Made by a program: the position numbers and the translations under genes. Below the pieces are notes generated by a model. The model made no database searches. It was not told the origin of the DNA and saw only the letters and a program-made list of their open reading frames with translations. DNA of 64,000 bases from Enoplosus armatus (Eukaryota; Chordata; Actinopteri; Centrarchiformes; Enoplosidae). The DNA lies in contig NC_092198.1 of NCBI RefSeq assembly GCF_043641665.1, forward strand, positions 16,769,001-16,833,000. The letters are read 5' to 3'. Of the stretch, positions 12,901 through 24,900 are shown piece after piece; position 1 is the stretch's first letter; the number at the start of each line of letters is the position of its first letter.

Positions 12901-15900
12901 ATATATGTATGTTTCAGATGTAAGGGTGCATATTAATCATATGTGGTAGAGTATATAAAGTATACAAAGGTTTGCATGTATTCTTATACCTGCAGTGGAC
13001 CACAATTGGCCCAGCAGAGGGTGGATTGGAGATTTTAACTCTGCGGATGAAGGAAAGTAGTCCCGTGGCGTGATAGGGAACTCCGTGGTCAGGCCAGCCC
13101 GTGAAGTGGAACTGCTTGACTTCCCGCACCTCGTTGAAACCACGCTAAATTAAGACAAAAGATATATTTCATGGAACCTGTCAAGTTCACATTTCCTTAT
13201 ATATGTTCCATCACTGAATATGACTCAAACTGTCCAGTTATTTAGTGTGGAGCTCCCTGAGCCCATACAGAAGAGACAAACACATCCGCAACTACTGAAG
13301 CTCCACATTTCTATCATTCATTTAATCTGGTGTGAGAATTACAAACATATAAACTAAAGAATATCACTCACCCTCTCCAGTGTAAATGTGCGAACCACAT
13401 ATTCAGCAAGAGGTTCAACCTCCACAAAGGTCACCTTGAAGTCTCCGTACACCTCTGCATCATCTGGCCAATACTTATAGCACTTGACCTGTTCAAAATA
13501 AAATGTAAGATTAGTATTTGATCAAATACAGTATAATGATTATAATAAAACAAAGACCTGGATCAAATGGCAGATACAGCATCTTATGTAAAAGAAAAAA
13601 ATATAATATCATGCGCTGCAGATTTAGCACAAATTTAAGTGATGTTAACTCTCTCAAAACAATAAAATGCTTGAAGAATATCTTTCTGGCATACGTGCTA
13701 AAGCAACTTCAAAGTGTTACATGATTTTTATCTGGCTATAAACTTTGCGAGGCAAGTAAATAACTAAAACTGAGTACAGAAGAGAGGAAAAGAGCAACTT
13801 ACCCTTCCCACCTCTACCAGATTGGTCACCATGACGATGCAGGCTGACTGTTCCTGCCACACCATCCTCCAGAAGTCATACACTGTCTCATGAACAGGAC
13901 CTACACATAGATAACACATAGAGACGCATATTCAGTACTTTGTATGAAGAACATTTTTAACATCCTGTATAACATCAGTTATGAAGAATTTGTATAGACA
14001 GTGTTGAAGGATCTTACCCTGAGTAGCAATGTAGTGACTTGGTCTCTGGTAGCCCTGCAAACACAACAATAAGCATAAAAAGTATATGTATCAGAAAATG
14101 TAAAAAACCTCTTTGCAGTGCATCATTACAACTGTCAAAACTAATCTAACTGCTTGTTCTTATGTACCGGCGACAGTAGAAACATTATGGAGCTTCTCCA
14201 AGATGTTTACAGTAAATGTAACAATACCATGAATGTCATTGTCATTTTTGGGCTACATGTTGAGTTGCCCTGCACATTTATTGTATTGAAGAGCTAGAAA
14301 AGTTGGTCATCTCCTCGAGGTGATAGGATGTGGGAGAAGTTTTACACTCAATACTCGAATTATTAAAACAAAGCTTAAAAATTATGCCGGAAGTACAGTT
14401 GACTCTGAATTGATGCCTGTCACCTTCATAACAACTGTCAGATGTAAAAAGCTACGGCAACAACTGACTGGGATTTCCTGACGGCAATAAGACAAAAACA
14501 GGTACTACGCATAAGCAAATTTACAGCACACAGTGGGATGTAAGGAGGGCTGATGGGAGGGCACGATGGAGTGAAATCTTTCATGCAGCAGAGGCCCCAG
14601 CAACTCAAAATGTTCGGACAACGCTATTCGATGTAATGACGAGTGTATGAATGGATGTAGAGGTGAATAGGTGTAAAGGTTGAGGGGCATGAATGAAAGA
14701 ATCCACAGTGATACTTACATCCCTGTACAGCCAAATCTATAGCCCAAGCCACAGGCAGAAAGAACGAGTGGAAGAAAGAAAGGAAGAAGGAAAGAAAGAA
14801 AGAAAGCACAACAATGTCAGTGAGTGCCAATCAGAAAAAGAAAATTTGCATTGACATAATGGGAGTTTGAACAGGACATGCAGAAAAAAAACATGATCTG
14901 AAATGTAGGATTAGACTGAATAGAAAGGACACTTCCTGAAGCACATTGAGGTCTCCAGACTGATTGTTTACAATCACATTTAACAATTACAGTTATATTG
15001 CTGTTGACATTCCAGCTTTCTTTGCCTCAAGGCTTTTTGAGTGAAATTCAAATTATGTGACAGCCATCTAACTATAGATGTACCAACAGAGATTAGCTGG
15101 ATACACCAGGGAGTGTCCACTCTTTTCATTCTAACTCTAGCTTCATGTGAGAGGTAGCATGCATGTGACAGTTAATGATAATATAGAGGATAATGCTATA
15201 AGCACTATTAGCATTTTAAAAAAGCATAATATGAGAAACTAACATGCAGATGATTGTGAAGGTGACAGCAGAGTGGAGGGGTGGAGATGGAAAAAGATGA
15301 ATGGATGGGTGTGTATTTAGATGGAGTTATGGAGTGATAGGTGAAAGGTTGTATCTCTTTTGTTAAATGTTTAAGTGTAAAACAATAAGTTGTGGTTTTA
15401 CACAGTGTTATGTGCCAGACTATTTCTTAATAAACAAGATATACCATGTTAACTAGTGAGGTTTGAAGTTGCTGTTTCCTTATGCAAAGCTAAGCTAACC
15501 GCTGTAGCTGCACAGTCATAGTGCAGACATGAGGGTGGTATCAATCTCCTCATGTGACTCTCTAAAGGAAAGCAAATAAGTGTATTTCCCAAAAACGTCA
15601 AACAATTTCACTAAAAGAGAGAGATTATGAAGAAATAACATCTCTCTTTGTGTAGCTATTAGCATTATATGGTTGACCCTTGCATTCCTTGCAAGTCCTA
15701 CTAAATCCGAATGAGGATTAAAAATACTAGCATGTATTTGATGTAACTTATATAAACTAAATCCTAATCTAAATGGGCTGTATCAGGACACCATGAGAAA
15801 TTCAGAATGGATGCACACATGAACACATGGATAGAGACACGAGAAGGACAGCAGAACTGACACCTGAGAGAGACACGTGCTGATATGTATGATGTGTTTT

Positions 15901-18900
15901 CGGGGTGGCTGGATGTGCAAAATGGAACGATGGATGACTGGTAGACGCAATAAAGGTATAGAGGCCTGACATACGAGCGAGGGAGTGTGGTTTCGTTGGT
16001 TTCGTTGGGAGCCAATAGTAGCATTCGATGCGTTTCCACTTACATCGATGTAGTTGGCGTTGATGTAGTCGGAGGAGGGGTCGTCTTCAATGGGCTGGAG
16101 AATAACCCTTGAATGGTCATCTAGAGAAAGACACAAGAATACAGTGTCGGAGAGAGCGATAGAAAGAGACAGCGAGATAGAGAGGAAAGCAAAAAGTACG
16201 AGAATATTTGTTTTAGGGCAGAAAATGGCACTGATGTGAATTGGCTTCTTATTATGAGTGACGGGATTCACCATCAATCAAATCTGATCAAACCACCCCT
16301 ACACAGTCCTAATAAAGCAGACTGAATGGCTTTTTGACATGGCTTGGCTATAATAGACATAAGGCAGGACTACAGAATACAGATCATAGCTGTGAGTCCT
16401 TGAACTGCCGGCTCTCCTGGAGTTGTTCTTCCCTGTGACCAGTGAGTTAGTTAGTTTATTGACATAATTATCACAGTACAAACATATGAAATAACTGTAG
16501 AGATCAAGTAAAAACATAATATTCTATACACAATACAATTTTGAGTACATTTTACTCTGATCTTGTGAGTCTGAGGACATAACAATACACAGAGAATAGC
16601 CTCAGGTCTTCAGAGCATGGAATAACAGCCGTTCTCACAAGAGCCAAATCAGTACACACCTCTAAAAAGCATGTGTATTGTGTCTATTATTCTTCTTCAT
16701 GAACATACACAAATGCAGCTTGCTCGCTTACATGCTATAATGTTCCCATAGCGGTTCTTGGTGCGGTTCTGCTCCTTCTTGGCCACATCCCAGGAGGCCG
16801 ACTGGCCCTCGAAGAAGCTCTGTATCACCAACAACAGACAAAACAATAGCAAAGAAAATTACACGTCATAGATTCTTAAACATAACATTCCTGCTAGAAG
16901 TACTTGAATGATTGTTTTTCGCTACACAATACTTATAAGATACAAAAGAAAAGGGACCATAAAAAAAGGTCTGTAGCTCCTTGACTGTTCAGTCAATAAC
17001 AAAGAAAATACTCTAAAATTAAGAGGCAATTCAACCCTAATAGCCATTTTATCATTTTAATGTAAAGCCAAAACATCACATACAGCATCATTGATTTTCA
17101 TAATAAGCTTTTTGTTGTTCTATACATTAAAACTGTGTGTACAACACATACAGATATCTTGATGTATTGCACTGTTAACTCCTCCAAAATAGGATCATAA
17201 ATATCTTTGTCAGGGTTATAAGATAATAACATTCATGTCACTACTTCTAAAAACAACAATATTGACATGGCTGCTTCTTATACATTTGCCGCTTTTGCTA
17301 CTGCTACTGAAACGAACCAGGCTACTAATACTACTGTTATTGCTACTAGTACTGATAATAAAAGTACTGCTGATAATAATCTTACTTCATACTCCTCCTT
17401 AAAACCGTAGCTGTCAGATGTTTTCATTAGGTTGATGTGCTGCAGAAGGTCGGCCACTCTGATGGCAGGGTGGAGCTGCCCTGTCTGATAAGGAGATTCG
17501 GTTCCTTCACAGTGATACCGAGGAACATCCAGAAGCCTGCTGTTCTCGGCTGCGGAGGCACTGTGGTTCTCATCTACAAAGAGAGAGGAAATTACTGGTC
17601 AGTTCAACTACAAATTATTCATTAAGCATTCATCAGCGCCTTTATTAAAGGCACTAAAAGTAGTGTTTTGTAAGTTAATGTAGGTTGGACAAATTCACTG
17701 ATTACTGGCTGAAAGAGAACATTACTTTTACCTGTATAAAAGCAACAAAACTATTCATTATTCCTCTTCCAAAAACCGGTACTAGCTGCTGGCTTTGATC
17801 CATTACCATAAGAAAACACTGCATTTTCCTCAAACCAAACCATTAGTCACTTTGTTTTCTCTGTCAATACTCACCTGTGATTGGAACTACATGTCAAAGC
17901 AGCAGAAAAAGAAAAAGAGCAAAAGGTTTAGTCAGACTGCAGGATAAGAGGATTTGTTAGTAAGACTCTAAACGATCTGCAAGGACCTCAGTGGTTTGAA
18001 CATATTGGATGAGCCAAAAACAATAGCAGATGATTTCACAAAAACAATGGAGCACGACAACAAAATGGTAAAAACAAATCTATCAAATGTGTTGGACATT
18101 AAGTGAATTTTGCCACTTAACTAAAACATCTATAGCAACATAAAAGACATTTGGATGCACCAACTTAAACTGAGCCGTCAAGTCTACTGTAATGCCCTCT
18201 AGTGGTATCATCCGCTTCTATTTACAACCACATTACTTTCATTAACTGCTGAAACTACTTAAACATATATTTCACTCTACTACTCAAAGCTTTCTACACC
18301 TTCTATCCACATTGTAAAGTCGGTGGTTTTATTCAATATTTACAAACTTAACCACAAGAACATAATTATACACCTGGAACTTTATGATACATCCGTTAGT
18401 CAATTTGAGAATAGAACAATACACTTAAACCACAGATGATCAATCGTCTGCTATATAGTGCAGAAAGGCTGCAGGTTTAATTATCACATGAGAGTACAGC
18501 ATCTATGATATAATTAACTTTGCATTTTGGAAGCGTGTACATTGAAAACGTATTAAAATTAAATGTAATTATGGGGTCAAGTTGATGCAGATCGTCCAGG
18601 TGAATGTTTCTGAGCTGTGGGGGATAATGTGAGTTGGCAGTAGTAATGCGCAGACTGACAGGCTGTATAATGGAGTAGCTTGGGGTTGCAGCACAACCGA
18701 CTGATTTCATCTTCACCACTGTTTATTAACTGACACTGTTTATTTCATCCAACCAATGCTTTCCTCTGCTCTGAGGACATGTTAGCTCATTACTGATTGT
18801 TAAAGGTTTGTTAAGACCTCGTCAGGCCAATTAACAGTAAACTTGACTCGACACTGCCTCTTAATTTGCTACTTCCTGCTACTTCTTCCCACTCTGTGAT

Positions 18901-21900
18901 GTGATTGGCCAAGACAGATTGTAACTGCAGCCTTCACTCCACATTAGAGGCTATGGAACAGTTAATTAACACAGTTTGGTGGCGTTGTGGATTGTGGAGC
19001 CCTTAAGGGTATGTTAGAACTCAACATCATGCTGCAGTGTCAACACTAGACCAAACTAAAGATAAACACATTGCAGTGCAACAGTGGAGCTGGAGTAACA
19101 TCCAACTTGGCAAAAACTACAGCTTTCACGATTCAGACTGGGGCATCAGCAACAAAAGAAGCCAAGGGAATAACACAGATGGTAGATACTCAAGCAGACT
19201 GCTAGATCCAGTGCACAGAAAAACTTCCAAACACACAGGGCTGTAGGCACTAAGTTGTTCGCTGTCAATTGATGTCACAGATTTAATCTGAAGTACTTTT
19301 ACAGTGGCAATGTGACAATTTGTCTTCCCCCTTTTAAGCATCAGTTTCTGTCGTTTTTTGGGACAGGAAATGGCAGGCCTTAAAACGACTCCAAACTGGA
19401 AATAATGAGGTCTCTAAGGGAGAATGATGGTAATTACTGTGAATATCAATAACTCTCAGTAGGAAACAGAAACCGTGGCTGGGATTGGGAGTGATTGAAC
19501 AAAGGGAAAACACAGTACGACAGATGAAGTGCGTGGCTGTTGGAGTTTTTAGTACCGGCCATGTTTTACACAGAGAGTTGGCACTAGGTGGCAAAAAAAA
19601 AAAGATAAAAAGATGAGCAAACAGTTTTGCTATCCTCATATATTCTGATGCATTACACGTCTTTAGAATGCCTTTGAACCAAATCCAAACACCTATTTTA
19701 TATTTTTGTTGTATTTCTCTTTAATTCTGTTCATTTCAGTCATCTAGCACTTCTCAAAAGTAGATAAGAGACAACATAGTGGTACCAAAACTTCAGTCAA
19801 GCCAAACTATCCACCCACATAAAGATACAGCACACGACAGAGGTCAAAGTACACAACACTGCAGGATGTGATGGAAGTTTTGACCATGTCTGATATTTTA
19901 ACTGGGCGTAACTGAGACAGACAAGGCGGGGCTACAAGCACAGGGGCTTTGAGATGACGATGGGTGATCAATAAAAGGGAACTAGTGTTAAATGTGACAT
20001 ATCCAACCATGCCAGAAGTCTCACCTAGCACAGCAGTAGGAACCAGAGGATCGTTGGGCACTGCGGGAGGAAACACGGTGAGGAAATGTTCTAAATATAT
20101 TCAGCGTCACTCAAAAATAGATGAGGACCTAGAAGTGAGCAGTGAGCGTCAGGAAAATTCTCACAAACAAAGAAGGGGAGCTGTGAATGGCTACTGATGG
20201 ACTACATGGTCTCCAGTCATGACCTAACCATGAGTGAAAAATCATACATCTTGGCAAAATCATCCCATAATTTGTGCTTTGCTCAATGTGGTCTGGTACA
20301 GCTATGAAGTATTTAACCTGAGACAGAAATGATTTAAAACAATTTCTTTGTATATGTACCCTTTCTACACCCTTTCTTTGTTTCCAATACTCAAACTGTT
20401 AAACTGATCCGACTGAATCGATTCTTGAGTTGTTATTTCTACAGCTTGGTCATTTCTAAAGCTTGGTCATTTTCCAGACAAAAATACCAAACCTAACCTG
20501 TGAGGGTTTACTGCTTTCCCGTGTTTTATATCACTGAAAACGGAATATCTTTGAGGTTTGGACTGTTGGTTGGGCAGAATAAGACATTTGAAAACGTTAC
20601 TGTAGACTCTGGGTATCTGGACATTTTTCACTACTAAGATGAATCAATAATGAAAATAACTCCTTGCAACATTTTCAATTGTAAAATTTAAGTTTCATCA
20701 GTAAGAAGAGAAGGAATGAAAATACGTAGATTTGTTCAAGTTCAGAGTTGACAGAGTTTCGAAGACAGTCCATGGTAAATACTACTGTTTATGGTTTATG
20801 GCTTGTTTATGAACCTACATCTGTTGTTGTAGTTGTGAGAGTCCATGAATGTCACAGCCATGGGATCCTCTCCATGCAGAGTGCTCTGGTCAGCATAGCT
20901 GCGATCCATGGCATTCACCATGTGAGTCATTTCCTGCCGAGTCGTTCCGATGGCGTCTTTACGTTTTTTAGCCAGTTTCCTGTCAGGAGCAGAGACACAC
21001 ACAGTCAGACATCTCGTAAACAAACACCCAGAGATCAGCCAGCCTGCAGACCACCGCCTTAATAGTATCAAATGTTTTAGTATAATATGATTTTGTATGA
21101 AGTGGGTGGTGTCACGTCTTTTTTTGCCAACAACAGCACGGCTAGGGGGCTGCAGGCTGCTGATTCAAGATGCAGAGTTTAGAAGCAACAAGGAAGAGAA
21201 AAGGAGAGAAGAAGAAAGGTGGGGAGAAGAGAGAAAGAGAGGAGGGAAAGAGGAGAGAACAGGCAAGGGATGTAGAGGAAAGGCTTGTTTGTAAATGGCA
21301 GCATGTAACAGGCTCAGCTATAGGAGCAGACGGAAAGTAGCATCTAATACAGACCAGGGGAAATGACCTACAAGTAGCAAAGGGAAAACCTGTTATCAAC
21401 CTCGGTACCATAGATGAGCTGTCAGATGAAAACCTTTGAAGAACTTTTATCATTATCAGAATGAAGGCTTTCATTAAAGTGAAAAGAAAAAAACAAACAA
21501 ACAGGAAAAATATGTAAGAAAACAACAACAAAGTATTAAATATTTGGTTTTCATCCGACAGCAAAGATAGGAAGAATCCCATTACAACAACAGTAAGGGA
21601 ATGACTTATGATCCATAGAAACTCAGGGAAAACCATTTACCAACCAAAGTACCACAGATATCATCACACAGTATGAGCAGTAGGACTTGAGGCCATTTCT
21701 TAAACAGTCAGTCCAGAATTATGAGAGAACTGTCTTTCTAGGAAAGATACATTTTAGAGATACCTGATTTTCAATTTAATCTCCTATTTTTCTTCATGGG
21801 CTGTTGTTTTATTTGAAATTAAAAACTATACCCTTTTTTTTTTTTTACAAGCAACATAAACCTTTCTTTATCATGACACTGCTGCCTGGTGAAGAAAAAT

Positions 21901-24900
21901 AACAGTTTAAAATCTAAACATCAGGGTATCCTGTTCAGGTTTAACTCTCTCAGCAATCCCTAAAATCCCAGGGAAAAAATAACTGTAGAGGGCTTAATAC
22001 TTCGAGCATGACAGAGCATGCAGGAACATTTTGCACCCAGAGCCATACATGGACATCAGTTAGAACAACACCTGTACAGGTCAACAAACATTTATCATGT
22101 TTTTACATGGCCTGCTTTAAATTAGTTGGTTCCTCACATGTATATAAGTTTGATCTCCAACTTAACGTAAAAATATATTATTTTCTCAGAGGTCTGATGA
22201 AGAAATATATATTTGATTGTTGCATAACTGATATAATGTACGGCTCTGACTTCTTCCCAGTAAACGGACAGAAAGCATGCTGTGTGTTTTATTGTATATT
22301 TTACCTCTTGACCCCAAAACACACCAACTCCACCTCTAAGACCACATACACACATAATACACTCACACACTCAGTAGGAACATTGGTTTAACATCTGACC
22401 AGGTGCAGCAGTTTGTGTGGGTGTTTGTGATTGTATCAGAAAGTCATGAAAACAGGAGAGAAGGCCATATATTTATATAATAAACCAACATATGCTGTGT
22501 ACTTGTACTATATATATTGTATCGAATAGAGAGAGAAACAGGAGAAACAGAGAGAAAGAAAGGGGGTAGCTGTGACCAGAACTAGAGTGGATCTCTATTT
22601 AAGTTTTATATATTTATTAAGTCGGAACTGTAACATTAAATTGTGAATTTAATTCAAGCACGATATGTGTTCGTAAAATGTACTGTAATCTACTGGACAT
22701 GTCATTAAAATGGTTAGATGTATGCCAAGACACCCTGCAAATCTCTTATTAATAAAGAGCGAAACTAAATACATGGCAATATCCTCTCCTGCAATAAGGT
22801 CATCTTTGTAAACGCGGTTTGGTAAAATATACCAGGAGATGAATTTATACATGTGAAACATGATTAAATAAGGTTGGATGGTCTGTAGGAGGACCAAAAA
22901 GGAAAATGTAGAAGATAAATGTATTTGAACAGATGCTAAATTGTTTTTCCATTACTACCAACTTCTTGGTAAACTGCTACTTCCTGGTAAACAGAGAAGG
23001 GTGGTGATCTCGTGCTAAAGTAGAGAAAAGTAGCCAAACATTTTTTGAACAATCCTGTCTTTCTGCCCATCTTATTAAATCTATCCATAACTATACTTTT
23101 GTAGTTTACACATTAAAGACGTCATGGCACCATTTCATGGGACCTTTCGGTAACGTGATGCTAACTTGTCACGGTGAATGCAGACACACGCTGGTGATAA
23201 ATAAATGTCCATATTCATTTATTAATCTGTGCTATTTGGTGCACTAAATAGCTCTTTTTAAAGGAAGTAATTAGGGATCCATTTGGGTCACAGCCGGTGA
23301 GAGACCATAAGAGACAGAGTAGAGAAGGGAGTACCCACAACACGAGAAAAAACACCAAGAACAACCAAAATCAGAGCCATGTGCTAAAAAAGGAAGCTGC
23401 CTGTTAAGGACGGGAACCAGGAAAGAGACACTGAGCATGTGCAGCAGAGTTACCATGATACCTGTGACTTGATGGGCGGATGGATGATCACATGACTACA
23501 TGCACACAAAGAGCTACAAGTCACAAGTGCAGCATTCTTTTTTCAAATAACACGCTTAGGCCTGTGTCGTCCCACTTTGGCCTGCTTTGTTCTGGTTTAT
23601 GGCCGACTTTGGCCTTTATAAGCCTGCTTCAGAGCAACTTTGGAGCATGTAGAGGACACCAGGGCTGAGGTCAATTCACAGTCAGTTCAGTCCCTTTAAT
23701 AGAAGCTGACACTGCTAATGATTCAGCATTTATTTATTTCTTGTTGTCTTTAGACATGAAACCATCAACATTTTCTTTCTTTAAAAAAAAGCATTTTCAG
23801 TATCTAGGGATCTAAATATGTTTATATACATGGTTGAAAATAAGAAATTCACTTCAGTCCTGACCTGACTGACATGAAAGTGAATTGACCCCCACCCTGG
23901 CAAAGGTGTCAATGAGGATGGCTTTGGCTGGTTGGTCAGAGCTGAAAATGTGTTTTGTCTTGAAAAAAGTATACTGCATCTTTAAAAATAACAACAACTA
24001 GCCACTAATAATTTGCCCAATAAGATAACAGCAGCTGGGTGAGCTGATTGTTGATTGGTTGTTTACTTACAGGTAATAAGAGTATGAATAGTAGGTCCTC
24101 CTGGGGTTGTGAGCCAATCAGAAAGCAAAGAGTGAGACACAAGGGTCATGAATATGCAAATTAGGACAATACTGTCCTGTCCCAACCAGCAACAACAGAA
24201 ACAGAAGAAAACACCTTTTGATTGCTACAACTTGAGGGTCATGCAAGGGGTTGTTATAATAAATATGGGCCCTCTTTCTTTAAAAAAAAGTTTGATGCTA
24301 AATAAATACTACAAAACAAGCTAAGAGACTACTACTAAAATAACAACAAAATATCAATATTTGACTATTAACATGCAGTCTTTCTCTCTCCTTTGCTTCT
24401 GGAAGTGTAATATTTAAAAAAATCATGCAATATTTTTAAGTTGCATTTACTGATCCCTGATCAGAGATGTTTAGCCCTAATCAGCCAATCACCTTTACTT
24501 ACTCCTATGGATAGTAAACAATTTGTCAGAGCTAATACAAAGCTATCCGATCTGTAAAACCACGCAGCTCGCTTCCTGTAAAGCAAGCATGATGTCATTG
24601 CGATGTCATCATGTCCCACCATTTTAAAGATGCAGTATTGTTCAAAGTTGTACAGGTTCAATGACGATGAAGATTGATCTCCCCAGAAACCTTCATGGTG
24701 AAAACTACTAAGTGTTGTCACTGTAACTTCACACTCATGAGAGTGACATAAAATCACAAATCTTTTGATAAAATTCATTTTCTAAGTCAATTGTCACAGT
24801 TTGGTTACAAATCCATCTAAAAATGTCAGAATGAGCATTCATTTTCAGAGCTCAACACAATGTCATAGTTAAAAACAAACATGAAATTAGAACCCAAACC

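Noticed and set aside
21142..21636. Minus-strand ORF of 164 codons in the W18-W19 intron
   Set aside because: Driven by a purine/pyrimidine-skewed tract; Ser/Phe/Leu-rich composition with no domain.
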